NCBI GenBank assembly: GCA_002753095.1 | Contig: PDZU01000001.1 | Location: 62,001 to 126,000 of the forward strand | Direction: 5' to 3' | DNA from: Magnetococcales bacterium | GTDB lineage: Bacteria; Pseudomonadota; Magnetococcia; Magnetococcales; Magnetaquicoccaceae | Length of the DNA stretch: 64,000 nucleotides | Shown: positions 27,275 to 36,136 of the stretch, piece by piece | How the letters are laid out: every line of letters begins with the position of its first letter | Numbering within the stretch: the first letter of the stretch is position 1 | Notes under the pieces: generated by a model | Database searches by the model: none | What the model was told of the DNA's origin: nothing | Seen by the model: the letters and a program-made list of their open reading frames with translations, nothing else | Made by a program: the position numbers and the translations under genes

Positions 27275-28567
27275 ATGGAAATAGTCCGGAAAGGCAACTT
27301 CACACTCAAGCAAATCTTCCACGACAACTGGGATCGGTTCCTTGCAGTCTACCCGACGCTGGTTACATGGTACGTGGCCTACAACGTCTGGAAGATCCTC
27401 AATTGCCGAGAGCCCGACGGTCTCGGATACGCCACCTACGCTTGCCCAGATCACCCTGATGAAACCTGCCACATCCCACGGTCCTGCAAAAGCCGCTTTT
27501 GTTCGGTGTGCGCCAAAGTGCAATCAGACAACTGGGTAGCCAATGTGGAGCAGATGTTCCCAAACTGCAACTATTTCCACATCACCTTTACCGTTCCATC
27601 TCAGTTCCGCGAGCTGCTTTTTGAAAAACGCTCGTTGCTCAATGCTGTCTTCGCCGCCAGCACAGAAACTCTCATCACGTTCTGCGCCGAGCAGGGATTC
27701 TATCCAGCCATCATCGCCGTCCTCCATACCTTTGGCAGCGACTTGAAACGACACGTCCACATTCACATCATCATCAGCGCTGGAGGGCTAATGCTCTCCG
27801 GCAAAGCAGAGCGGTATACACGGTTCATCGAGCGCAAGAAGAAGGATCCTACAGCCAAACAGAGGGAGGTGTTCGTTGTAACCGACAACCCTCAGTGGAT
27901 CCATTACTCTGGCTTCCCTCCGAAAATGCTCCACAAACGCTACCAGGCACTGCTCATAAAACACCTCAAACGGATCATCACCAAAAACCTGGAGTCGGAA
28001 TCACCTGACCCTGACTTCAAACCATTTTCCGATCCTGACGTCATGCGCTCCTTCTTCGACGATCTCAGAAAAATCTACCAGCAGGGATTCTTCGTCCACG
28101 CATCGGGCGAACGCCAGAAACTCAAATGCACGGTCAAATACATCGGCAGATATGCCCGCCGTCCACCGTTATCCGAGCTCCGCATCATCGATTACACCGG
28201 TGAAATGATCACCTTTCAGTTCAAAGACTACCGCAACCACGAACGGCCCGTTCTCTATACCCTGCGGACAATTGAGTTCATCCGAAAACTGATCCGTCAC
28301 ATCCCTCCACACTACTTCAACGTGATCCGGCACTACGGCCTGTTGGCCAGTCGGGTGAAAACCGCATACAAACAAATCACCGACAAACTGCTACCAAATT
28401 CAGAAGCTGCCGAGCCAGCCTTGGACTGGCGCACAAGGCAGACTCTGTTCCGTGGCAAGGATCCCATGATCTGCACCATCTGCAAAAAGGCGATGGTATT
28501 CGTCTCGGCTCACCTGCCAAACCCCCTGTCGCATGTTAAAGCAAAGCTCCAAGCCGCCTACCCATGA
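27275..28567 (+). mobile_element. IS91-family transposase (HUH, Y2 type)
   Basis: A 430-residue rolling-circle transposase. The N-terminus has Cys/His zinc-binding motifs (YACPDHPDETCHIPRSCKSRFCSVC). The HUH metal site is H160/H162/H164 in RHVHIHIIIS. The two catalytic tyrosines are Y289 and Y293 in KYIGRYARRPPLSE, matching the YxxxY of IS91 enzymes. A C-terminal Cys pair (ICTICKK) is also present. IS91 elements move by single-strand transfer and do not make target duplications. I could not define the oriIS and terIS ends. A TTCG-capped hairpin (GCCCC/GGGGC) lies upstream at about 27140-27152. The frame is intact, so it may be active. Confidence 0.9.
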
Positions 28568-28875
28568 CCATGCAACCACAAACCAGGCATCACAAAAACT
28601 ACTACTAATATCTTAACCAACAATTTCAACAACCAATGATGACGCAAAAACAATCCATATCGGCAAAACACCAACACCAAACGGAAGATTTTGCCAGATT
28701 TCAGGCATAAGTAAATTCGATTGACTCATAAATCTCCGCGTGCATTTTATTGTTTTTCCGAAACATCAAAGAGTTCCCACGCTGTCCATTTTCACATTCT
28801 GTGCCAGTTGGGCACTGGGCTCCGACTGTTCTGATCGCCCTTGACTGATGCTGACAGAGACTGTAAATCAGCCTT
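28568..28875. other. A+T-rich region downstream of the IS91-type transposase
   Basis: 308 bases with lower G+C than the surroundings. It probably includes the right end of the IS91-type element, but no end could be fixed by eye. No gene supported. Confidence 0.4.
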
Positions 28876-29154
28876 ATGAATATTATTGAAACTATTATCT
28901 GTCCGTCGTGCCAGCATGTCGGGACCGTCCTTGATAAGCGGTACGCCACCGTGCATAACGGGAATCGTGTACTGCTGCGCTGTTCAGTCTGCGGCATCCG
29001 ATTCTCCGAGACCCATGGAGCGCCTATGGAGGATCTGAAATCGCCGATCAGTACAGTGTCGTTGGCGATCAGGATGCGTGACGAGGGCATGGGGTTGAGG
29101 GCAACAGGATGTGTTGTCGGCTCGCATAAGAAATCGGTCCATCTCATGTCATAG
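28876..29154 (+). pseudogene. IS1-like transposase N-terminal fragment
   Basis: Of 92 residues, the first 85 match the zinc-ribbon and helix-turn-helix start of IS1-type transposases: CPSCQHVGTVLDKRY, RVLLRCSVCGIRFSETHGAPMEDLKSPIS and then RMRDEGMGLRATGCVVGSHKKSVHL. The catalytic domain is missing; the frame ends where a tryptophan-glutamate would follow. The fragment lies between the IS91-type element and a broken toxin-antitoxin pair. The frame on the opposite strand here is its shadow. Confidence 0.7.
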
Positions 29155-29209
29155 TGACTTTGCGAGTAGTCGGAGCCCAGTGCCGGATCAAACAACAGGA
29201 GGAAAAACG

Positions 29210-29416
29210 ATGGCTGCCAACCTTTCCGAAAGAGTCCAACACGAAATACGTCACTTGCCAGATCCCCTCCTCAAAGAGGTGCTGGACTTCATCGGTTATC
29301 TTGCCCACCGTCACGGAATCGATAAAGCGGATACCGATCCATTGAAAACTGCCCAGGAACGCTCCATGCGCAAGGTGTGGGACAACCAGGATGACGAGGT
29401 GTGGAATGATCTGTGA
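29210..29416 (+). CDS. DUF2281/VapB-like antitoxin of a broken PemK-type module
   Basis: A 68-residue protein with a textbook AGGAGG ribosome binding site eight bases before its ATG. The start SERVQHEIRHLPDPLLKEVLDFIGYLAHRHG is the DUF2281-type helical antitoxin pattern. The acidic C-terminus (NQDDEVWNDL) would wrap the toxin. It overlaps the PemK-like fragment by 11 bases, the usual type II arrangement, but that toxin is truncated, so this antitoxin probably has no living partner here. Confidence 0.7.
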   Translation: MAANLSERVQHEIRHLPDPLLKEVLDFIGYLAHRHGIDKADTDPLKTAQERSMRKVWDNQDDEVWNDL

Positions 29417-29618
29417 ACCGGGTGATTTGGTGTTGATCCCCTTCCCCTTCTCGGATTTTGCCACCGAAAAGAAACGGCCAGTGCTGATCCTTACTTTCCC
29501 TGACCGCTACGATGATTATTGCGGATTTCTATTTCAACCTGGAACGAGAAATCCTGCTGATCCAGGAGGAGTTGCTCTCCGGCAGCTATGCTCCCCAGGG
29601 GAGATAATCTCCTCTTGA
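29406..29618 (+). pseudogene. Truncated PemK/MazF-like toxin
   Basis: The first 40 residues (MICEPGDLVLIPFPFSDFAT, then EKKRPVLILTF) match the start of PemK/MazF mRNA interferases. The usual 110-residue fold is cut at about residue 35-40. The remaining codons run through an unrelated fragment and into a structured repeat. It cannot form the conserved dimer or active site, so it is judged inactive. Confidence 0.7.
29518..29607 (+). pseudogene. Reverse transcriptase N-terminal scrap
   Basis: In a different frame from the PemK fragment, the bases read IADFYFNLEREILLIQEELL followed by SGSYAPQGR and a stop. FxxNLExxLLxLQxELLSGxY is a hallmark at the start of bacterial reverse transcriptases of the DGR/group II type. 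Only about 28 codons remain, and the last ones come from the structured repeat that cuts it off. No template or variable repeats were found nearby. Confidence 0.45.
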
Positions 29619-29622
29619 CCCC
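29592..29622. repeat. Structured intergenic repeat, copy C (short)
   Basis: One inverted repeat related to the CCAGGGGAGAT/ATCTCCCCTGG module, with two mismatches in the right arm (ATCTCCTCTTG), followed by ACCCC. It abuts the truncated reverse-transcriptase scrap and precedes rnpB. Confidence 0.7.
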
Positions 29623-29721
29623 ATACCAGTTTCAAATGCGCTTGCCACACCAGCAACACTTGACCGTTTGCTCAATTTTGTACCATAAACAGAAACAGGC
29701 GTGGGCTGTAAAAAAAAGATC

Positions 29722-30098
29722 GGAGCAGGTCGGGTGATCGCTGTCGTCCAGACAGAGGAAAGTCCGGGCTCCACAGGACAGGATGCCGGGTAACGCCCGG
29801 CGGGGGCGACCCCAGGGAAAGTGCCACAGAAAATAAACCGCCAGCCGGATCGCAGGATCTTCTTGCGATTGCTGGTAAGGGCGAAACGGCGTGGTAAAAG
29901 CACACCGCGCTTGCGGTAACGCAAGTGGCAGGGAAAACCCCATCCGGAGCAAGACCAAATAGGGGGGCGATCAAGACGGTCCGTCCAGTCCCCGGGTCGG
30001 TCGCACGAGCGGTCTGGTAACAGATCGACCAGATGAATGATCATCTCCCCGCTGTCCGCCAACAGCAGGAGACAGAACCCGGCTTACAGACCGGCTCC
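29722..30098 (+). ncRNA. rnpB: RNase P RNA (class A)
   Basis: About 377 bases. The catalytic-core signatures are present: GAGGAAAGTCCGGGCTCC early, GGAAAGTGCCACAGAAA, a central GGTAAGGGCGAAACGGCGTGGTAAGA-like segment (CGAAACGGCGTGGTAAAAGC), and near the 3' end GACAGAACCCGGCTTACAGACC. The 5' end GGAGC and the 3' end GGCTCC pair to close P1. It cleaves 5' leaders from precursor tRNAs together with RnpA. Ends are set by P1 and may be off by a few bases. Open frames on both strands here are artefacts. Confidence 0.96.
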
Positions 30099-30138
30099 GG
30101 TCGCCCATTCTTTTCGGAAATTATCTGGGAGATGTCAG

Positions 30139-30492
30139 ATGTCAGAACAATGTATCTTCTGCAAAATCAGCGCCGGAACCATCCCGGCCAAACGGATCTA
30201 TGAAGACGATGACGTGCTGGCCTTCGCCGATATCGCTCCCCAGGCGCCAGTGCATGTACTGGTCATCCCCCGGCGCCATATCCCCTCATTGGACGGACTG
30301 ACCGAGGCCGACCGTGGGCTGGCCGGGCATCTCCTGGAACGGGTGGCCCACATAGCCCGCCTGCTGGGCGTCGCCGAAGCGGGCTACCGCACCATCATCA
30401 ATACCCACGACGATGGCGGACAAGAGGTCTACCATATCCATGTCCATCTCCTGGCCGGCAAGCGCATCGGGCCCATGGTCGCCCGTGCGTGA
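30139..30492 (+). CDS. hinT: HIT-family purine nucleotide hydrolase (HinT-like)
   Basis: A 117-residue protein with the complete HIT plan: CIFCKISAGTIPAKRIYEDDDVLAFADIAPQAPVHVLVIPRRHI at the start and the histidine triad in YHIHVHLLAG near the end. HinT-type enzymes hydrolyse adenosine phosphoramidates in the cytoplasm. The ATG at 30139 is the family start; the open frame before it overlaps rnpB. The next bases after and around the stop are a 13-base tandem repeat. Confidence 0.95.
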   Translation: MSEQCIFCKISAGTIPAKRIYEDDDVLAFADIAPQAPVHVLVIPRRHIPSLDGLTEADRGLAGHLLERVAHIARLLGVAEAGYRTIINTHDDGGQEVYHIHVHLLAGKRIGPMVARA

Positions 30493-30566
30493 GCCCTTTG
30501 CGTGGGCTCTTTGCGCGAGCCCTTTGCGTGAGCCCTTTGCGTGAGCTCTTTGCGTGAGCTCTTTGC
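30489..30566 (+). repeat. Tandem repeat, six 13-base units at the hinT stop
   Basis: Six units of the type GTGAGCCCTTTGC, varying at GTGGG, GCGAG and CTC. The first unit begins in the last two codons of hinT and includes its TGA stop. No spacer separates the units. Confidence 0.9.
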
Positions 30567-30615
30567 ACGATCTTTTTTGTGCCTTTTCACTGCGTTACCG
30601 TGATCGCAAAGGGCG

Positions 30616-30788
30616 TGTCGGGCTGCCGCCCTCCCAAAGCGTGCCCCTGCGGGGCACAGATTTTGGCGCGCTGCGCAGATTTACTGCGTAAATCTGCTTC
30701 GGTGAAAGCGCGCCACATAAAAGCCAAGTTCTTGGAGACTTCGTCTCCAAACCTCTACCAGGAGGAGATAATCTCCTCCTGGACCTCC
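30616..30788. repeat. Structured intergenic repeat, copy D (inverted orientation)
   Basis: Read on the minus strand it has the same module order as copy B: arms CCAGGAGGAGAT/ATCTCCTCCTGG, TGGAGAC around GAA, an outer GGCGCGC stem enclosing GCAGATTTAC-GCA-GTAAATCTGC, then GTGCCCC-GCA-GGGGCAC and GGGCGGCAGCCC. It lies between convergent hinT and the BarA-like kinase. Confidence 0.9.
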
Positions 30789-30814
30789 TTGTGAATGAAA
30801 AAACGTCTGCAGCG

Positions 30815-33800
30815 TCAGTGGTGAGAGGGCAACCGTTGCACCAACTGCTGCAATAAGTGCAACGCCCCTTTCATCTCGTAGGTCTGAATCAACTGCGCCA
30901 GTTTGCCAATCTCCGAACTGAACTCCGCCGGGCACGGGATGCTGAGCAGTTGCGTCAAAATGGTCTCACAATTCTTGGGACGCCTCTTCTCGACATGCGG
31001 CAGCAATTCATCCAACAGGTGCCGTAGCTGCCCTGTATCAAAAGGCAGATCCTTTTCAACCGGAACATGACGCGAATGGCTGGGCAGAGTGCTCAATAAC
31101 TGTTGCGCCGAGACCAACGCCTGGGCAAAGGCTTCACTCCAGGCCGTGGAAACGCAAGGCTTGCCCTCCTGCAGATCACGGGTCAGACAGGATTCAATCT
31201 CCGCCGTCAACAGCTCCAGTTGTGTCGCACCCAACGTGCCCGCTACCCCCTTCAGAGTGTGGGCCAAACGCTTGGCCAGAGCAATGTCTCCCTGCTGTAT
31301 CGCCTGCTGAATGTTGCGTATATCCTGGGCATGATGGCCCAAAAAACGCTCCAGCAGCGTGCGATATAAACCAAGATCACCAGCCGTATGGGCAAGCCCA
31401 GTGGGCAGATGCAAACCATGCACCGGGGCCACTGCCGGGTTGACAGGCTGTGCCAGCATCTCTGGCGGGGTCTCCTCCACCTCCATAGCATCCCGATCCC
31501 TGCCCTTGATCCATTTGTTCAAAGCCAAAAACAGCTTGTTGGGATCAATGGGCTTGGCAATATGATCATCCATCCCGGCCTCCCAACAATGGGCCAGATC
31601 CTGAACCATCACATCGGCAGTGACCGCCACAATCGGCAACGCCTGCCCCTGCGGTAAGGCACGGATGAGACGGGTCGCCTGCAAGCCGTCCAACACCGGC
31701 AGTTGCAGATCCATCAAAATCAACTCAAAACGTCCAGTGGCCGCCATCTCTACCGCCTGCTGCCCATCGCCCGCCAACTCCACCTCTACCCCAGCCATCT
31801 GCAGCAACGCCTGAATCACCTGTTGGTTGACCGCATTATCCTCCACCGCCAGCACCCGTGCCCCACGAATGCTCTGCTTGGGTTGGGCCAACGTGGCCGT
31901 GCGCCGCGTGCCCGCTACCGACAAACCCGCCTGCTTGCCAAACAGTTGCATCACCGTATCAAACAGGGTGGAAATCTGTACCGGTTTGTTGAGACAGGCC
32001 CCCGGATGCAACAGTGCCAACTCCCGCTCCGCCAACAGTTGCTCGGTCAGCGGAATCAGCAACAACACCGGAGTGTGGGCAGGCCGACCAAGGGCGTCCA
32101 AACAGCGCAAGGTTTGTAGGCCGTCCAAACCGGGCATGAACCAGTCCAACAACAGCAGATCGAACGGTTTGTCCTCTTGTATCGCCTGCTCCAACTCAAT
32201 CAATCCCTCCAGACCAGAAGCGCAGGTGGTGACCTGAAAGGAAAATGACTCCAAAGCCGTGCGCAACATTTTGCGGCTGGAATGGTTGTCATCGACGATC
32301 AAAACCCGCTTCTGGCGTATCTCCTCCGGCAGTTGCAGGGTGCGCCGCCGATTCTGCTCGCCCAAACCAAACCGGGCGCTGAAAGAAAAGGTGCTGCCCG
32401 CCTGCAACTGACTCTCCACCTGCAACACCCCACCCATGCTCTCCACCAGATGCTTGCTGATCACCAACCCCAAACCGGTGCCACCATACTTGCGGGTGGT
32501 GCTGTTGTCAGCCTGCGAAAATGCCTGAAAAAGCCGCTGCACCTGTTCGGGACTCATGCCAATGCCACTGTCCTTGACGGCAAAAAGCAGCGTTACCGCC
32601 TCCTCCTCCTCCTGCAATCGCTCGATAGTCAGCAAAATTTCGCCCTGTTCGGTAAACTTGATGGCATTGCTGACCAGATTGAGCAATACCTGCCCCAAAC
32701 GGGTGGGATCGCCCAGCAGCGAACGGGGCATACCACGCGCCGTAGAAAAGATGATCTCCACCCGTTGGTTGGCCGTCTTGTTCATCACCAAAGTGGCCAG
32801 ATCGCTCAAGACGTTATCCAGGTGAAAGGGGATCACCTCCAGAGTTATCTTGCCCGCCTCGATTTTGGAAAAATCCAATACATCGTTGATGATGTGCAGC
32901 AACGCCTGGGCCGCACCGTGAATCTTTTCCAGGTAATCCTGCTGTTGCGGGGTGGTCGGCGTGTGCAGGCACAAATGGGCCAGATTGAGGATGGCATTCA
33001 TGGGAGTGCGAATTTCGTGGCTGATGTTGGCGACAAAAAAACCTTTCGCCAGATTGGCCACTTCCGCCTTCTGCCGGGCGTTTTCCAACTCCTGTTGCGA
33101 AGCCTGCAGCGCGCTGACCATCTTGCGGAAGGCATGCACCAGATCGCCAATTTCATCGGCAGTCTGCAGCGTGGACCAGTCGGTGCGATCCTCACCCCGG
33201 CCAATGCCCACGGTCGCACTCTGCAGGCGCAACAAAGGGCGCACCATGTTGCGGTTGATGATGACCCCAATCAACAGTAGTCCCAGAATGATGGTGCTGA
33301 CCGAAAACCATAAACCACTCTCGATCTGCCGTGCCAGTGTGCTCCAGGTGTCCGCCGACTGGGCGGTCATCTCATCCTTGGTGTGCTGGATCAACTGCGC
33401 CGATAATTTCTTGATGTTGGCAAGCTTGTTCTCCAGCATGGTGCTCTGCTCAGAGATCAGTTGATCCTGCTGTACCACCAGCAAGAAATATTTTTTATAC
33501 TCCTGCAGGGCGGACAACAACGGGTTCTGTTCCGTGGCGGCCAGGGGTGCCGTGCGAAAACGGTGCTGCAAACCCTGCAAAATATCCATGAGGCGGTGCA
33601 GATATTTTTCATCGCGACGGTTGAGATAATCCTTTTCCAGCCGACGCATGGTCAGATAACTGTTGGAAGCGCCGGGAACGGTGCTGTGGTTTTGCTCCAA
33701 CTGCTCCAACAACTCTTCCAGGGTGTGGGCCGCCTGGCGCATGGCACCCTGCAGACCAGACTCCTCATCCAGCCCCTTCTCCTGCCAAAAACGCACGATC

Positions 33801-34168
33801 ACCCGAAAGGAGTCGTGAAAACTGCCCATCAGCGTGATCAGTTGTTCGGTTTGGGCGACCCGTTCCTTGTCCCGATGCCGATGTTTCTCCTGAAACTCTG
33901 CGGCATAGGTGTGCGCATCCTGCAGCAAAAATTGGATCACCTTCGGGGCGTTGATATACTCCTGCCACGCCTGGGCCCGCAACATGGTGGCAAAAATATT
34001 TTCTGCCAACTCCATCTCCCGCCAGAGTTGGGCCATGTTCCCTTGGGCCTGATCCCGGGCCGACATCAGTATCTGGTAATAGAAGAGCATCATGCCCAAT
34101 AAAATCACGGCAATGGAAAGAAAGCTGGTCAACAGTTTGGCCTGGATGGTGTGGCGGCGCCAGAACAT
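30815..34168 (-). CDS. BarA-like hybrid sensor kinase (HAMP-HisKA-HATPase-REC-REC-Hpt)
   Basis: A 1117-residue protein. A membrane helix (about 12-32), a long helical periplasmic sensor (about 33-284) and a second helix (about 285-303) lead to a HAMP domain. The HisKA His lies in ANISHEIRTPMNAI (about 382). The HATPase has LVSNAIKFTEQG, DSGIGMS and GTGLGLVIS. Two receiver domains follow, with Asp in LLLLDWFMPGLDG and LILMDLQLPVLDG, and a C-terminal Hpt domain has its His in LAHTLKGVAGTLGA. This allows a full internal phosphorelay. GGAGGA lies before the ATG at 34168; upstream frame is not used. The HD-GYP regulator gene ends 23 bases before it, so the two are likely co-transcribed partners. 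Confidence 0.92.
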   Translation of the reverse strand: MFWRRHTIQAKLLTSFLSIAVILLGMMLFYYQILMSARDQAQGNMAQLWREMELAENIFATMLRAQAWQEYINAPKVIQFLLQDAHTYAAEFQEKHRHRDKERVAQTEQLITLMGSFHDSFRVIVRFWQEKGLDEESGLQGAMRQAAHTLEELLEQLEQNHSTVPGASNSYLTMRRLEKDYLNRRDEKYLHRLMDILQGLQHRFRTAPLAATEQNPLLSALQEYKKYFLLVVQQDQLISEQSTMLENKLANIKKLSAQLIQHTKDEMTAQSADTWSTLARQIESGLWFSVSTIILGLLLIGVIINRNMVRPLLRLQSATVGIGRGEDRTDWSTLQTADEIGDLVHAFRKMVSALQASQQELENARQKAEVANLAKGFFVANISHEIRTPMNAILNLAHLCLHTPTTPQQQDYLEKIHGAAQALLHIINDVLDFSKIEAGKITLEVIPFHLDNVLSDLATLVMNKTANQRVEIIFSTARGMPRSLLGDPTRLGQVLLNLVSNAIKFTEQGEILLTIERLQEEEEAVTLLFAVKDSGIGMSPEQVQRLFQAFSQADNSTTRKYGGTGLGLVISKHLVESMGGVLQVESQLQAGSTFSFSARFGLGEQNRRRTLQLPEEIRQKRVLIVDDNHSSRKMLRTALESFSFQVTTCASGLEGLIELEQAIQEDKPFDLLLLDWFMPGLDGLQTLRCLDALGRPAHTPVLLLIPLTEQLLAERELALLHPGACLNKPVQISTLFDTVMQLFGKQAGLSVAGTRRTATLAQPKQSIRGARVLAVEDNAVNQQVIQALLQMAGVEVELAGDGQQAVEMAATGRFELILMDLQLPVLDGLQATRLIRALPQGQALPIVAVTADVMVQDLAHCWEAGMDDHIAKPIDPNKLFLALNKWIKGRDRDAMEVEETPPEMLAQPVNPAVAPVHGLHLPTGLAHTAGDLGLYRTLLERFLGHHAQDIRNIQQAIQQGDIALAKRLAHTLKGVAGTLGATQLELLTAEIESCLTRDLQEGKPCVSTAWSEAFAQALVSAQQLLSTLPSHSRHVPVEKDLPFDTGQLRHLLDELLPHVEKRRPKNCETILTQLLSIPCPAEFSSEIGKLAQLIQTYEMKGALHLLQQLVQRLPSHH

Positions 34169-34191
34169 GCTTCCTCCGTTGCGGGTGACAA

Positions 34192-35244
34192 TCAGGGATG
34201 GGTTTCGCTGAAACGCTCTTTGATGCGTTGTACCTTGGGTAGTTCGGCCAGAAAAAGAGCCACCAGATGGGGGTCGAAATGGTACCCGCTCTGCGCCTGC
34301 AGCCATGCCAGAGCCTCTTCCATCGGCCACGCTTTTTTATAGGGGCGGGCACTGGTGATGGCATCGAACACATCGGCAATGGCCGAAATACGTCCTACCA
34401 GGGGAATGGCGCTGCCGCGCAAGGCACGGGGATAGCCGCTGCCATCCCATTTTTCATGGTGCGTGTAGGCAATCTGAAAGGCCATCTTCAGGAGGGGCGA
34501 CTCCTCCTTGCCAATAATCTCGGCACCAATCTCTGGATGGTTGCGAATCAGGCGAAACTCTTCGTCGGTCAACTTGCCTGGTTTGAGCAGAATATGATCG
34601 GGAATGCCAATCTTGCCCACATCATGCAGGGGCGAGGCGTTGAGCAGCAGTGTGGCCTCCGTTTCACCCATACCACAGGCCAAACCCAACAGTTGTGCAT
34701 AGTGGCTCATGCGTACAATGTGCAGGCCGGTTTCGTTGTCGCGAAACTCGGCAGCCCGACCCAACTTGCGCACGATGGCCAGTTGGGTCTCCTGCAACTC
34801 CATCGTGCGTTGGCACACCTTCTCTTCCAAAAGCTGATTTTGAAAACGGGCCTGATCATGGGCCTGCTTCAACTGCAGATGGGTTTTAATGCGTGCCTTG
34901 ACCAATGGGGGGCTGATCGGCTTGGTGATATAATCCACCGCTCCCAGGGCAAAACCCTGCGCTTCATCACTGGTTTCGCGGCGGGCCGTCACAAAAATAA
35001 CCGGAATATCCCGCGTTTCTGCCCGCATCTTCAGGCGGCAACAGGTTTCATAGCCATCCATCCGTGGCATCATGATGTCCAGCAGAATCAGATCCGGCTG
35101 GTCGCTCAAGGCAATTTCCAGCGCACTCTCCCCATCCAACGCGACACTGATTTCATAGTGTTCAGAGAGCAAATGCACCAGCAGATCCAGATTGGTCTTG
35201 CTATCATCCACCACCAGGATGACCGGTCGATGATCGGGAGCCAC
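34192..35244 (-). CDS. Response regulator with HD-GYP c-di-GMP phosphodiesterase domain
   Basis: A 350-residue protein. The N-terminal receiver (about 8-125) has its Asp in LILLDIMMPRMDGY and the lysine in DYITKPIS. A coiled linker (about 130-160) leads to an HD-GYP domain with HDVGKIGIPDHILLKPG, HHEKWDGSGYPRAL and IADVFDAITSARPYK, the metal-site residues of active c-di-GMP phosphodiesterases. Start: GTG at 35244, nine bases after AAGGA; a TTG six bases earlier is possible. It precedes the BarA-like kinase gene in the same operon, so the kinase phosphorelay probably sets its activity and hence a motile/sessile choice. Confidence 0.92.
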   Translation of the reverse strand: MAPDHRPVILVVDDSKTNLDLLVHLLSEHYEISVALDGESALEIALSDQPDLILLDIMMPRMDGYETCCRLKMRAETRDIPVIFVTARRETSDEAQGFALGAVDYITKPISPPLVKARIKTHLQLKQAHDQARFQNQLLEEKVCQRTMELQETQLAIVRKLGRAAEFRDNETGLHIVRMSHYAQLLGLACGMGETEATLLLNASPLHDVGKIGIPDHILLKPGKLTDEEFRLIRNHPEIGAEIIGKEESPLLKMAFQIAYTHHEKWDGSGYPRALRGSAIPLVGRISAIADVFDAITSARPYKKAWPMEEALAWLQAQSGYHFDPHLVALFLAELPKVQRIKERFSETHP

Positions 35245-35393
35245 GCACAAAGTTCCTTCCGCTGCAAGTAGAGAGTGGGGTGCGGCTATTATACATATTT
35301 CTTTCGTCTTTTTAGTAGTGCTTTTACTGTAACATAATGTTGTACAGCGTTACAACACTTTTCACCAAGGGCAATCGTATTTGAAAATGGCAT

Positions 35394-35440
35394 GAGGTCA
35401 AGGGGAGATTTCCTCCCCTTGTTTGTATGGCGCGCTTTTT
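35394..35440. repeat. Structured intergenic repeat, copy E (partial)
   Basis: Arms AAGGGGAGA and TCCTCCCCTT form an imperfect hairpin, followed by TATGGCGCGCTTTTTGGGTGCG, which is the beginning of the next module of copy B without its partner arm. It lies just before the end of the cytidylate-kinase-like gene. Confidence 0.6.
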
Positions 35441-35458
35441 GGGTGCGATTGTCCGGCG

Positions 35459-36136
35459 TCAGAGTGCCTGCTGCTTGATCAATGCGCTGCCCGGCACATA
35501 AAAACCCATCTTTTCCATGGTGAAGAGGATTACCTCAACAGCCGCCTCCGGCGTCAGCAGATCGGAGTTGAGCACCAGATCATAGTGGGCGCGCTGGCTA
35601 GGGCAGCGCCTGTAGAGCTCGCGCACGTAGAGTCGGCGTTCGTTGTCCACCTTGACGATCCGCTCTCTGGCCTCCTTGATCTTGATCTTTTCCCGTTCGG
35701 CTACCCTCTGGGCGCAGCTCTCCAGAGAACCCTCGATACGTACCCGAAAAACTTTTGGATTGTTGGCCAAAATCAGATGGGCACCACGACCGATCAGCAC
35801 ACCACCACTTTCGGCGATGGCAATCACCGTCTTGATCAGGCGACGGTAAAAACCAGCCTGGGAAACCTCTCCCTTGGTGAACATGGCATGAATCCAATCC
35901 TCCAAAGGACCAGGGGCCCGTTCGTCAATCAGACCCATGAGATATTTATCCGATTTGGCCTCCCGGACGATGCCGTCCAACATGGAATATCCAAAACAGG
36001 GGACGGTCAGTGCCTCGGCCAGCAGTTCCGCAATATGGCTGCCGTTGGCGCCAAAAGAGCGTGACACGGTGACCACCGGGCAATGCTGTTCCCGGCTACA
36101 CTCTTCCGCCCGCTTGGGGTCGAAGTAGGTTGACAT
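35459..36136 (-). CDS. Cytidylate kinase-like family protein
   Basis: A 225-residue protein of the AAK/cytidylate-kinase-like family (PF13189). The region after residue 20 (PVVTVSRSFGANGSHIAELLAEAL) occupies the P-loop position but lacks the standard GxxGxGKS; SFGANGSH is the typical variant of this family. Further family features are GGVLIGRGAHLIL and VFRVRIEGSLESCAQRVAEREKIK and a late VDNERRLYVRELYRRCPSQRAHYDLVLNSD. True substrates of the family are uncertain. The ATG at 36136 is chosen by family length; 37 further upstream codons are open but unlike the family. Confidence 0.78.
   Translation of the reverse strand: MSTYFDPKRAEECSREQHCPVVTVSRSFGANGSHIAELLAEALTVPCFGYSMLDGIVREAKSDKYLMGLIDERAPGPLEDWIHAMFTKGEVSQAGFYRRLIKTVIAIAESGGVLIGRGAHLILANNPKVFRVRIEGSLESCAQRVAEREKIKIKEARERIVKVDNERRLYVRELYRRCPSQRAHYDLVLNSDLLTPEAAVEVILFTMEKMGFYVPGSALIKQQAL

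Noticed and set aside
28701-29195. A 164-codon minus-strand frame
   Set aside because: Shadow of the IS1-like fragment; no recognisable protein features.
29586-30062. Open frames on the minus strand over rnpB
   Set aside because: The region is RNase P RNA by core sequence and P1 pairing.
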